From Puffinus mauretanicus (taxonomy: Eukaryota; Chordata; Aves; Procellariiformes; Procellariidae), in NCBI GenBank assembly GCA_023333565.1, contig JAJKFH010001941.1, positions 1,054,001 through 1,118,000 of the forward strand: a stretch of 64,000 nt of DNA, written 5' to 3'. Both the position numbers and the translations under genes were made by a program. How positions within the stretch are numbered: the first letter of the stretch is position 1; each line of letters opens with the position of its first letter. Shown here piece by piece: positions 1 through 12,203 of this stretch. Below the pieces are notes generated by a model. The model saw nothing but the letters and a program-made list of their open reading frames with translations. It was not told the DNA's origin and did no database searches.

Positions 1-3000
1 GGCTTGCAGCTTTTAGAGCCTCTTCCTTCCCTTTCTTCACTTCACTCCTTCCTCCTTCTCTTTCAGACTTACAGTTTTAGGAAACCTCAGACTCTGCACA
101 TGCTTGGGAACCCAGAGTTTGGCAATATGCCTCTTGGATCTCCCCTAAAACCGAGTTATGAAATACCTGTTTCGCCAGGAATCCAGCCACTCAGACAGGA
201 ATTCTACAGGACACCTGTGTTATAAAGTAACGAAAAATACTTGTAAAATACTCAGGCTCAACAAAAACTTAATTGATCAAAACCTATTTCATTGAGAAAT
301 TTCGGTCTAACTTTTAAAGTGGAACATTTGACCTCGAAAGAGGGAATACGTATACATATACTGTTCCTTTTCAGAGGTGGTTTTTCCCCCGCAGCCAGGC
401 ATTCTCTTTGCCTCACTTCAGCACTGGAGGGACACTGGGGAGGGAGGAGGATGCCAGATATTCATAATTCCATTCTGCTAACAGCATAGTGGCCCTAATT
501 TTCTGAGTTTTCAGAAGGCCTGGGATTTTTTACATCACATTGCATAAAACATAGCTGTAAGGAAAGTTAATATGCTTACGGCTACATTGAGCTTTCTCCC
601 TATAAAATCCCCTTCTATTCAAAGTAGTATAAGCTCCATGTATCTTCCATGGTGGTTCTGAACCAAGATAAAACAAGCTATTGATCTTCCAGTGTCTTGT
701 GTACCGTGTCTTCCACTCTATTCTTCTAAAATCTCTTTCCATAGCTCCAGATTCTTTCCCTGACTGAGGATTAGGCCCCTTAACCATATCTATATTAAAT
801 ATAAAACAGCCTCTGGTGAGCTATAGCCCTAATTAGAAAGAAAATTAACAGGTATTAGACTAGCAGAATCCCCGCCAGTAAAGTATGTAGGGGATATCAT
901 TAAAGAGACAGACTTTCAGACTTTTGGTGTGTGTTTTATGTTCCTCTGAAGTTGATCCCCTTTTTAATTACCTCTGCTGTTATGAGAAAGCTAACGGGAT
1001 TCTTGCACTGAAAAGACCAGGAGAGAGCCGCAGAGAGGTTCATAAATCATCTTGGGTGACAGTGGGAGAGAGGGGGAGTTCTCTGCCGACCACTTTCTCT
1101 TCTCTTGGAAGTGTTCTGCTGAAGCTGTTTGCATCCTCCCCGTGCTGTCCCCTGCCTCCCAAATGGTCAGTAAATGCAGTGCCATCACTGACAGCGCTGT
1201 CGCCAGCGTTCCCCTTACACAAGGGCACACAGTTTCCCTGCTGTTAGAGTTTACTGTGAAATGAGCTCACACCCAGCCTCAGCCCAGGCCTTTGGAGCTG
1301 GGTATTTCTTTGCTCTTTTCTCTTCCTGGCAAATTCAGTTACAAAAATCAGTCTGATTCTTTATACAAGTTTGATTTGCAAAACCGTAATGTTTCATGGC
1401 TTCCGGGCTCCCAGACTTTCCCTTCCTTTCCCCTTGAATGATTCTTGAAGACCTTCAAGCTCCGAGTAGAGTGAGACACTGAATTCCACAATTTGATTCC
1501 TGCAGACAGGAGATCCATAAAGTTGTCTTTTTTTTTTTTCACTCTGTCAGCTGAACAGAAGTCACAAAAGATAGCAAGTTGCATTGGGGCATTCTTCTAC
1601 AGGAGAAACTAGTCAGTCGTCAGCAAATGAGAAGGTGGTTTTCTATGCAATACTTCCCATTTAAAGGCCTTTTAGACTCTTTTGACATATTGCTATGTTA
1701 AACTGATCCTCCACCTTGACTGCAATTTTATATGTACTCTCCAAAATATCTACTCAGAACATCTTCTAATCCTGTCTTCACCAATACTACAAAATAATAT
1801 GTCCACGTAGACATTATCTTCTAACCATTAGTTCCTGTCAGAGAACCAGACTAGAAAGATGGTGGCAACAAATGTCAGCACATCTAAACTATTAAGTTAA
1901 GCAAATTGAAGTATACATCACCTGGACCTCCACATATGGAGGTCCTGCATGTATTCCTCTTACAGCACAGGCAAGATAGAAGAAATTGTGCCGGGCAGTA
2001 GAAAGAAGGAACAGTGGGCTAATGGTTAATGCATAGAGAGAGGGGCAGTGTTGTGAATTAGATGAGCAAAGTGCCGTGATTTAGGACCTTTATCTAGAGG
2101 CCTGTGGAAGGTAGCAGGAGACTGGGTAAAGAAACATTGCCAGCCCTGCAAAATGCAGGATAGGGCTCAGAATACCAATTTTTTTCCAATCAACAAAGTA
2201 CAAGTGCCAATGCATTCACTTTGGAAACATAAACCATAGAGCAAGGTAGAGGAAAATAAATTGTCCCAAACCTAAGCAACTCCTCATTCCTTTTTTTTCC
2301 TTTTTTCTTCCCCCCGATTATATGACATTAAGGCAGTTAAGATTAGATAATCTTTCTGAAAAAAGTCTTAGTCTGTTAGGCTCTTTGTAACCCAATTTTT
2401 TATTGAAAATTATAAACCTGTCCATTTATTCCCATTTCTGTACCAGAAAGCATCAGTAGGCTCCAGAGCCTAGCTGACCCAAGATGGTGGCTGAGTAGCT
2501 CAATACTCAACGGAAACTGCTAGAAAGGAACAGCTATTGTCAAAAGGTGACTGAAATGTTCCACTAGATATCTACTGATTCAGTGTTCAGCAATCTGTAA
2601 TAAATATAGCTTAGACTGTCAGAGAGTAAAGAAATTAAGGCCAGTCAGCCAAATTTTTAAACACATCTTAGCAATGTCATCTACTAATAGAGAACAAATG
2701 TTTACAGATTCACCTCTCCCTTGCATGCTACTGCCAACAAGATGCAAACCAACTTAAAAAATCCAGTGAGTAGCATGGTGTGGATTCATCTTCATGCATG
2801 CTACACCTCTCACTTCAGAAGAAGCAGTGCTTTGTTGAGGTCCAACATTCATACCAAGAGTGACCTCCCTTCACAGCCTGAGGGAGACAGTGCACATTGT
2901 TCATTTCTGTTCATTTCTGTGTTTCACTAACCTATGGTAAAATCCTTGACCCAGTGAAGTCATTACAACCTTTACCATTGATTTTAATGCCCTATATTTA

Positions 3001-6000
3001 GTATCTCCTTATAACTAAGGAAAGCTTACTTGTGCAAGGACAGAGTCTTCTCAACGTGCCATCTGAGGCTAAAACAATTCCCCAAGGAACATCACAAATC
3101 TCATTACCTTCTTGTACAGGGCACTTTCAGTTTGCTTTCAGTGACATGAATAGCAACGTGTATTTTAAAAGCAAAACACATTTGAACATAATGAGCATTA
3201 AAAACAAAAGTTAAGGCAGTGAAACCTTAGTAAAGCCAATGGTAATACCAGGTAGTGCCACAGCAAAACTATTAATTCAAAATTGGAAAAAAAAAAACAT
3301 CGCTCCTGTTGTAAAAAAGGTCAAACTCTATTTTGGAAAGGCTTTTCTTCTTAAATAAGCTACATCTAGCAGTGACTTTGCAGTTGACAAAGACTTTGAA
3401 GCAGCAAAACCTTGCTCCATGTGACAAGATGTGGGACAAAATGGTGATGCAAAAATAGAAGGATAAATATAACTAAATGTGCCACTCGGAACACAGAAAG
3501 CTGAGGCAGGTGTTGTCATAGCTGTCAGCTTTCAGGTTCCTTCTTTCTTCAAATTTTCCAAATCGCATCTTGATTCTTCCTCAAAAAACATGGAAAAGCA
3601 AAATAAGGACCAGATATGAGACTTTTATTTTAAATCCATAATTCCAAGTGTTTTGAAAAGCAGTCTGAAACTGCTACATATTGGTTTAAAAAAAAAAACA
3701 ATTGTCTTGATTTTCTTTTCTAGAATTCAGAGCTTTGCTTCTGAGAGATTAGGAAAGACAAGAATTTCTGCAGAACAAAATAATAGTCTTAAAATATTAA
3801 AGCCTCAGATAAAACATATAAAAATACAATTAAATATTTTGTAGAAAAGAATTTAAAACACTTCTCACTTGCAAACAAATAATCTAGAAGAAATTTTAGC
3901 ATGAAAACAGAGCTTGGACTTAATGAAGTCACAGAGGTAAAAGTATCCCAAGTTGTGTCATTTCTGTAAGGACTGAAATGAGAAAATCCCCACCATTGTA
4001 CGACTGTTACAAAAATAGCCAGCACTGACAAAGAAGAGTCAACTGAGTTCAGTAAATGAGGGAAATACTGGCAAGCATAAACCTTGACCTCTAGCAGCGA
4101 TATTCTCATTTCAAGACTTAGAGGTCTACACTCATAACCACCTATTTCTGTCAGAGTCTACTCTTGCTGCAATCCACCCCTGGGCAGAGAGCCAGTGCAA
4201 AATCTCTCCAGCACAGAAGCCCCACTTAAGCCATGGGTTTAACAGGAACATAAATGAAGGGAGTGGTTGAAAATAACCTGCCCTTACAAGGCAATCACAT
4301 TTCAGGTTTCCCAGGCTGTAGAGAAAAGGCATCTGTAAACAGCAGAGTCGTGCCTTTCCACATCATCTTCTTCTCCTTGGAAAAGGAAACCTTGAGCAAT
4401 TTCTGTGAAAGGAGCAGTCACAATGTGGGAAAGAGAACTTTTAGTGGTTTTTTTTTCCTTAAACTGCCCCTCTATGGCTATGCTAAGAGCAGCCAAGCAG
4501 TGGAGCACACTTTTTCCCAGTTCTGTACAATGCAAGAGCAGGGGGATGTGTGCTCCTGGAACCTCTTTGCAGATGGTGAGTTTTTTTCTTTATGCCTTCG
4601 TCTTTTCCGCTAGCTCATAATCTGCCCCCTGGCTTCCCTGGGGCCAAGGAGAAGAGGATGATCTTTATATAGCTCTCCTCAGGGACTGGGTGAATCACAG
4701 AGTAACATCTAATCCCTCTTGCACTCTGCAACAGTATAACATCCCAACTGAATATCAAGCCACGGAAAATAAGCTGCAGTTTTAAATACAAAAATCAGGC
4801 AGAAAGAACAAGCACAGTTACAACAGTTATCCGTTTCCACCATAAAATTCAAACTGAAAAATTCAACAAAGCAAACCTAAGAATAGGAAACGACCAGAGA
4901 CCAGGGAGGGTGTAGAAACCACCTAGAAAGTCCAAGATACCATGTTCTTTATTTTGGCACTTAATTTTTCTTAAGTTTTTGAAAAACGATATTCAATAGT
5001 TATTGAGTGAATGTATTGCATGATTTGTTTTTTTTTTACTGGAGAGGGCAAGGAGCCATACTTTTTTAAATGTTTGGCCACCATGTTTGGTATCTGAGCT
5101 GTATCTCATGCACTGTTTGTCATTTCACGCCACTTAGAACAAATCCCAGCTGGCTGGAATCCTAGTCCTGTGGACTGTGAGTCATGGATATTAAATGACC
5201 ATCATGTGAGCTCCTGCATGCTGCTGTGGTTAGTGTATGACACTGTAAAGTTGTACAGTATCTTATCACAGAAGATCATCAACGCGAATACACAGTTTGA
5301 GCGGGAGCACTTTCATAACAACACAAAATAAATTACTTGTTTTAGCAAGCAGTGAGGGGTAGGGATGTGTGAAGCTGAAGCAAAGGTACAGCATTTCCAT
5401 GTTTTTTAGGGGACCAGTAAGCCACAGAAAATCAGCTGCTGGTTCTGTAACAGCAGAACTGGGGCAAGAATGGAAAAGATACTGTCTGTAATGGAAGGGT
5501 TTGCAAGAAACTTTAAATCTCCTCAAGGAAATCCCGTAGAAGTCTTTTCGATGGGTAATTGTAACCCAGTCCAGTCTTACTGAAGTATCCTACCAGGATA
5601 AGGAACTGAACACAAGCATTTAAGAGCCTGGCTCTTAGGAGCCAGAATAAATTTTGGGATTGACTAAAATACCAGTCCCAATTCAGAGCTTTAAAACAAA
5701 TAATGAGATCTTTTTCACTGACATGATACGGACAATCCTTGAAGTGGATGGTTTTAGTCCAGCAGCAGCCCAACTTCGAAGATTTACCAAGCAATCCATT
5801 TCATGCTAATCAATGTCATGCAGGAGATTTGTACTACAAATCAGATTGCAAAAAACTTGGGTCAAGGAGGAAATGTTATTTTCAAAGAATAGTATTTCAT
5901 ACCTGGATTAGGTAGTTTTACTCCATCCTAGTTATGAGCTGGGTAAGTTCCTGTCATTGGTGATAAAATAAAAATCCATTTTAGACAACATACAGGAAAA

Positions 6001-8140
6001 GAGTTAGATGTGAAAGCTCATTTCCATCTTCGTTAGCACGAGTAAGTTACTCAGGCTAGAAATTGTTGTTATCCAGTTTGAACAGTTATTCAGTTATCTT
6101 CTACAGGTTACTATGAAATCACGTACTGCTGTCAAAGAGTCTTATGAGTCTATAATGTTTCAGTCTTCAGTCACGGCTCCAACAAAATGACTTCTCTAGC
6201 TGCCAGTTCCAGCTTAGATCTGTTTTTCTGTCTTGCATGTGTTTTTCTTCCTCGTAACAGCTACCAGCTCCTTCCCACTATCCCAGCAGTTTCCCCTACC
6301 TTTGCTTGTGTTTCCACCACATCATAGCAGTGTAGTTAGCCCTCCTTAGGTCAGCAGAGCCAGGCATTCAGAGCTTGCACTTTCTAAGACTTTTCAAGCA
6401 CTGAGGCATTTAAAATGTATTATATTTCTGAGTTAAGCGTCAAAAACTTTGCAATTGAAGTCTGTTCATGGGCCAAAAGAGACAGTTAAAACAGTTAAAA
6501 CTCACTACTGATTTTTTGTATAGCAGTCCAGGGTTTTAAAGAGATAAATATGGCTTGAATCAGATGGGGAAAATTTATGCAAATTGTCCACACTTAATCA
6601 AAAGTTATAAAGACCACCATTATAAAGACACTAGCCACTCATATCAGAGAAAGATTAAAACTGTTAATGCATTGTATCCAAGTTACTGTGACTGTCAGAG
6701 AAAAGTCAACCACTATGTTGGGTAGTATTAATAAAAATATCAAGCTAAAAATACAACTATGTCACTACAATAGCTCCAATCATGCTTTTTTTTTTTTTTT
6801 AATATAGGGACAAATTTTAAAACCGCTGTAGAATTTGGAAGAGTTTAAGAGAGGACATCTTCAACTATGGAGAAGCTTTCATGGAAAGAAAAGGGGAAGC
6901 AGGATTATTCATGGAATTATGAATGGATATTAGATAAGAGATAAATCAGTCTCATTAACCAACTGGGAAGACCAGGAAGTAATAAAATAAAGTATTAATA
7001 TAAAAAAATGCAGATCAAAAATTAGGGAAATCTTCATAACTGTGTGAAGGCAGAATAAAGCCAGCTGTGAATGGAGAAACAAGGTGCCAGAAAAGGCTAT
7101 GAAATTAACTTTGCTGAGGATATTCAAGACACTAGTCTGTGGGGAGTCACTTCAGCGTAATAAAATCAGAGTTTTCCGGATGCAGAGACATGAACTGGGG
7201 AATCCACTCACTGCCGCCTAACCCAAATGATCAGAAATGGCTTCTGTTAGCTAAATGTTATATTGTCACAAGTTGTCCCCATTTATTACAACCCAGTTTT
7301 CTTGAAATACATGGAACAGACCAACAACTGTGCTGACAACAGTCTCATAAGCTGAATGTGACAGCAAGTGACATACACTGGGGTATCCGACTAAAAGTCA
7401 TTGCTATTTTTCCAGGTCAAATCTTTCTTTTTAATTTATCCTGCTTTAGTGAAAGCATTTAAAAACTTTTTCTTGAAAACATACTGAGATAAATCCTCAA
7501 AGGGATTTTTATGAATAGATGTGCTTTGTTTCTAACAAAGATTAATGCTTTTGTACGAGGGTTGGAAAGCAGTTGTACAGTCGAAGGAAAACAGAAGTCA
7601 TCACTGATCCCTCAGAGAGAGCGCAGGCCTGTCAGTCTGATCTTGGTGTTTGGAAATAGAAATATTTTCTTCTTTTCTTTCCACAACTGTGATAACAATC
7701 TGTAAGCCAATGAACAACTGAAGTGTCTCCAGAAATTACACTGTTTGCAAGAAATGCATTTTAAAATTATTATAATAGTGTACTAAAAAGCTTGAAATTT
7801 CCATGCCTACAGGGCAATATAGCACTACATTTGTGATTTGATGTCACAAGCATGTAGACTTCTTTAGTTTTATAAATACTCTTCAAGGAAATATTTAATT
7901 TTTCTCTCCGGGGAAAACATTAAACCCTACCTCAGAAAATTGTACAGGAGGAAGGAAATTGGGTTTGAGATGGCCATATTTTGGCTTCCAGTCACTGAAA
8001 TCAAATCCATTCTCCATATGTATTCCAGTTTTAGGTTCATAGCCCTACTGCTCTGAACCTAAATAATAAACCTAGGACATATTTTACCCTTTATATTATA
8101 TACCCCCTTGTAACATTCCAGAGAGTTTTTGCTGTTTTCC
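1..8140. other. AT-rich unique non-coding DNA
   Basis: I see no exon, RNA gene or recognisable transposon here. Open frames are all short (about 120 codons or less), overlap each other on both strands and show no family motif, as expected by chance in AT-rich DNA. Simple tracts include a T15 run at 6786-6800. The stretch is best read as intergenic or intronic background. Confidence 0.6.
6786..6800. repeat. Poly-T tract (T15)
   Basis: Fifteen consecutive T residues are followed by an AATATA-type AT-rich stretch. No LINE or SINE body is recognisable on either side, so I treat it as a simple homopolymer and not as a retroposon tail. Confidence 0.85.
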
Positions 8141-8252
8141 GGAATTCTGGAGATCCATGATTACTTTGGGTTTCTAAGGAAATGAGGTTGAGATGATCAC
8201 ACAGTCTGTCCACTCATACACTTCTCTTTCCTCCTCTCTTTTGGAACAACAG

Positions 8253-8494
8253 AGTAATTTTATTCACACTTGGCATATGGGTGAAGATGTCAAAGATAAA
8301 ACATTTCTACAAGTTTTGTGTCTGGGTAAAGGAAAAAGAACCAAGCTGGTGCTGCCAAAGGGATCCAGCCACTCCGTGTGGCCAGAGACAGCAGCCAGGT
8401 GGCCATTCCGCATGTATGTATCGGCAGGGCAACCAGTATCTCACGTGGTTCTGCCCCTGCCACACCACACACTGCCGCTCACCCAGCCGGTCAG
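8253..8494 (+). other. Possible cysteine-rich exon, unrecognised
   Basis: A pyrimidine-rich run ends in an AG at 8251-8252. The sequence then stays open for about 80 codons to a CAG|GTAAAA donor-like site at 8494/8495. The frame containing the start at 8281 encodes eight cysteines, with clusters reading WCC, PCG and FCPC. A second frame is also open across the same interval, and the patch has more CpG than its surroundings. I do not recognise the protein. The two open frames weaken the coding argument, because a locally GC-richer patch loses stops in several frames at once. It could be a terminal or lineage-specific exon of a secreted protein, or chance. No neighbouring exon was found. Confidence 0.15.
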
Positions 8495-11171
8495 GTAAAA
8501 CTCCTGTAACAAAGCCAGGACGTCAGAAATGATCCACAGAAAACCTGCTTCTCTTTTTGGAGAGGTGTGTGGATTCCAGCCTCCAGAAGTACAGAGCAGC
8601 ACAAGACAAAACAGATTCCACGCTGCCAAAGCCATGTAAGTGATGAGCCCTCAGGATTGCCAAAACAGAGGCAGATATCTGTAATTACCTAATATCCAGT
8701 GTCACCGAGGTTCTGCAACAAACACGCACTCACCCGGAGCACGTGCAGGCGTATGGCTTCGCATCTCTCTTTCTGTGCCAGAATTCATCCTGGCGCACTG
8801 GGTAAGACACTGTTCAGCTTGGACTGCAAGCTAAAGGTATTAGTACCCACAGAAGCCTCCTGCCCAGTGCTGGGAACTTCAGCACAGTTGGAAACCTACC
8901 TAGCATACTGGGTAGCTGTGTTGACATACAGACCAAACAGTGGCTTTGCTGCCATAGCTGCCATACTTTGTTTAAAGATAGGTCAGTTATGAACTCCACC
9001 TGTTTCAAATGCATCCAGATCATCGTATGAATCAACGCATACAAATAATTTATTTGTACCTCTTTCTGATCAGCCATCTTGCTGGAGCGGGGAAGGAAGG
9101 TCTTTAAGGAATTAGGATCTAGAAAGCTTGAAACTAGTTGAGCAAACATGAACTGGAGAGAGGATTTACAGAACAGAATGTCAAAAAAGCTCAAAAGTGC
9201 TATCTAGCCAATAGTCTAATTATAATAACATGGTATTTATCTTCGCATTTTCCCTGTTAGGTTACAAATCACTACAATTCTCATGTTTTACACACACAGC
9301 ACTGAAACACTGTCTGCAGTGTAGACACCCACACATAAATCCCTCATCTAGGCACCCTTCAAATTCAGAGAAGGAGAGTGGTCACTTTGAGGGCAAGAGC
9401 TACCTGAGCAATTGCAGCAGTCTGCTGTATGATGGGATCAACTCCTTTCTGGGAAACTGGCAGCACGTTAACACCATGCGGTGGGTTCGGAGCTGGCTCT
9501 GGCATCCGGAATGTAGGCACAGCCTCTGTCACAGGGCTGAGAGGAGGGAGAGCTGAGACTGACAGCTGTGTTACAGGGAGCTGAAGTGAGAAAGGCTAAG
9601 GGAGAGGGTCAAATTGCTGCAGAAGTCAAGTGCCACGGTGTCTGGTTTCAACCAAGAGCCAGAAATTGTCTACCCACACTTAACTCCCTTATACATTTGT
9701 ATCCAGTATGTTTGTTAACATATCGATTTCTGTAAGATGTGAGGTCCATATAGTGACGCTTCACATGGAAACATACCTAAAAATCACCAAAGTCAGAGGA
9801 TGAGAATGAATTTTATCTCTCATTCAGCAGAGTTGTGCAGGAGATCACCCTTAGCTTAACAGACAGTGATTTGCAAATCCCAAGGAAGAGAAGTAATATT
9901 TAATTTAACTAACAATAATGGCCCAGACAAAATCTGGAATGAGTTTTGGGGTGAAAGAAAGAATTTATCAAGTACTTCTTCAAGAAACTTGCTCTAAAAG
10001 CTATCATTCTCCACTAAGGTGGAGACTATATGAAGGACCGAATGGGATAACCCAAGTTAAAAGGGGAAGAAAGAGGGAGAAAGAGTGACCTTTCTGATTT
10101 AATTTTTAATGTATTAAGCCTGAGTTTTCTTCCCTATGTCTTTTTAAAACTATTGTAAGTGAATTATGTACATTGCATGTATGAATGTATGCCTTATGTA
10201 ACCCTAAGCTGACTTGAGATTAGTGACTTACAGTTTTATATGGATACCACCGGTACATTCCTGACCAAGAAATGTGGCAAATCCCAAAGCAGGGTCCCAA
10301 GGAACCTTATCATGCACACTCACTGCCCAACACACCTTCCAGAGTATCCAAAGAGCAGCAGAGTGGATCACGTCAGGAGCTAATTCAGGTAGATAACACA
10401 GGAGACAGATGAAAGTGCCTTCTGCTGGCTGGTGATAACCAGGAAAGCACTCTGACGTGCAGCAAGATGCTAGGGAGGCCCAGAAGAGCAACCAAGTCAT
10501 CAAAGCATCCTTTCTCGCTCCATGCAGACCACTGGAAGTGAGATACTCCGACAAGCTGACAGGCCGATCAAAGAATCTGGGCAGAGAAGGGTATTTACAA
10601 ACTTCCCACCTTGGTGGTCCTCAGGAGTTTGAAGGAAAAAGTACCCTGAGGGGTCCAATTTAACACTGCAGCCTCAGTCACCACAGGGGAGATGACGATA
10701 GAGGGGAGCCTGAACAGTCAAAATAAGCATACCAGTTTTGTTCTGCAGAACCTAGCCCAGGAAAAAAAAAAGTACTGTCCCTAGTGAAAGCTGTTGATGT
10801 ATAAACAGGATCCAGCCATCAGTCTCATCATTGGGCTTACGTGCAAAGGCAGAAGAGGAGTCTGAACTCAGAGAGATATTGTACCTGGCATACCACATAC
10901 CCATGAGGCCACCCCAGATAAATTAAAGCTATTCCAGCTTGAGATGCTCGGCTGAATTTCAATTCTCATATCAAGATCAGTGAAAGGAGATCAAATGCAC
11001 AGACGGCGAGAGAGCTCCTGTGGCAGGATTTGATTGCAGTAGGGCTGAAAACAACTAGGAATGAGGAGAAGGGAGGCCAACCACCATGACAGTAGTACCA
11101 TAACATCTGCCTTATATGTGTTATGGAAAAGGTAATTCCGTTCGGGTTTATGGCTCTTTTTAGTGGTCTAG
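8495..11171. other. Unique non-coding DNA, part GC-richer
   Basis: The section up to about 9.6 kb has more CpG and balanced base composition than the first 8 kb. It has open frames of about 100-126 codons on both strands (for example 8814-9194 on the - strand) but no conserved motif. A donor-like CTGG|GTAAGA at about 8802 has no convincing partner. From 9.6 kb to the LTR the sequence is AT-rich with no identifiable element. A 108-codon - strand frame (10228-10554) runs into a GTAAGT at its 3' end but has no supporting acceptor. Confidence 0.45.
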
Positions 11172-11176
11172 AAATG
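11172..11176 (+). repeat. 5' target-site duplication of the LTR (AAATG)
   Basis: The five bases AAATG immediately precede the TGTACGG start of the LTR. The identical pentamer follows the ACCACA end at 12053-12057. A 5-bp duplication fits ERVL-type (class III) integration; class II elements typically give 6 bp and class I give 4 bp. Confidence 0.75.
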
Positions 11177-11350
11177 TGTACGGGGTGCAGGTGCTGAGGT
11201 GCTGGCAGGGGGGGCTGCAGGGGCGGCCTCTCTGAGGAGAGGCCGGGGCTGCTCCAAGCCAGACACAGCCGGTTCCAGCCAGTTCCAATGGACCCACCGC
11301 TGGGCACAGCTGAGCCCCGCAGCCAAGATGGTGGCATCTCCGGCAAAAAG

Positions 11351-11357
11351 TATTTAA
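11351..11357 (+). promoter_or_regulatory. TATA-like box in the LTR
   Basis: TATTTAA lies about 175 bp into the LTR, the usual place for a U3 core promoter. It precedes a purine-rich segment that would hold the start of R. Whether it still drives transcription cannot be judged from sequence. Confidence 0.5.
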
Positions 11358-11539
11358 GAAAGGGCAAAACACTGTGGAGGAAGTGAGTAGTGAGGAAAAA
11401 AGTGTGAGGAACAGCCTGGTGAGCAGCAAGGTCAGAGCAGAAGGAGGGGGAGGAGGTGGCCCAGGCACCCAAGCAGAGATTCTCCTGTAGCCTCTGGAGA
11501 GACCATGGTAGAGCTGATGTCCACACTGCAGCCCATGGA

Positions 11540-11660
11540 CAACACCATGCTGGAGCACGTAGATGTTTCCTGAAGGAACTGCATCCCATGGATAGCCCAT
11601 GCTGGAGCAGATTTATCCTGAAGGAATTGTATCCCATAGGAGTGACCCAGCTGGAGCAGG
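11540..11660 (+). repeat. Degenerate ~50-bp tandem units inside the LTR
   Basis: The core GCTGGAGCA recurs at 11549, 11601 and 11650, a period of 52 then 49 bp. Each copy is associated with CCCATGG-like and CTGAAGGAA-like words. The units are part of the LTR design and not an independent satellite. Confidence 0.7.
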
Positions 11661-12052
11661 GGAACAGCATGAGGAAGAAGGAGCAGCAGAGAGGAGCTGT
11701 TATGAACTGACCATAACACCCTTTCCCCACCTCCCTGCACCGCTCAGGGCAGAAGGAGGTAGAATAGTCAGGAATGAAGGAGTGATGTTGAGCTTGGGAA
11801 AAGGGAGTGGTGAGGGGAAAGGTATTGTTTTAATTTTTGTCTTTGTTTCTCACCATCCAATTCAAATTTTGTTGGCCAATTTCCCCAAGTCAATTATATT
11901 TTGTCCATGATGGTAATTGGCAAGTGATCTCCTGTCTCTATCCTGACTCATGAGCTTTTTCTTCTTATTTTCTCCTGCTGCCTTGATGAGGAGGCAGAGT
12001 GAGAGAGAGGCTGGGTGGGCATCTAGCAGCCAGCCAAGGTCGACACACCACA

Positions 12053-12057
12053 AAATG
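12053..12057 (+). repeat. 3' target-site duplication of the LTR (AAATG)
   Basis: AAATG directly follows the LTR end and matches 11172-11176 exactly. Confidence 0.75.
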
Positions 12058-12203
12058 ATATTAACATTGATTCATAAGACTGGAAGGACTGTCAGTAAAT
12101 CATAAAGATGAGTACCTGTTCTGTCAAATAGTGGTAATGTGCAAAAGCAGGAAACAAGGAATTTGTTTCATCATGAACTTGTTTCATGATGTTTCATTAA
12201 ACA

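Larger units (their letters stand above)
11177..12052 (+). mobile_element. Solo LTR of an avian endogenous retrovirus, ERVL-like
   Basis: The element is 876 bp, starts TGTACGG, ends CACACCACA, and has a perfect 5-bp direct repeat (AAATG) on both sides. These are the marks of a retroviral LTR that lost its internal region by LTR-LTR recombination. A TATA-like TATTTAA lies at 11351-11357, which sets the sense direction as +. Downstream are three degenerate units of about 50 bp, each with a GCTGGAGCA core (11549, 11601 and 11650), then the GAGCAGGGGAACAGC segment and a terminal ACACCACA. The layout matches an LTR family I recall as common in bird genomes; I cannot name the Repbase entry. The AATAAA polyadenylation signal that I expect near 11870 is not intact. 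No gag, pol or env sequence lies beside it. Long - strand open frames across it (up to 254 codons, 10966-11730) run past the element boundary and are compositional shadows. Confidence 0.82.

Noticed and set aside
10966..11730. A 254-codon - strand open frame, the longest in the window, plus 146- and 102-codon frames overlapping it
   Set aside because: It runs across the 5' boundary of the LTR into unrelated flanking DNA, antisense to the element, in GC-rich repeated sequence where stops are rare in several frames. No domain is visible.
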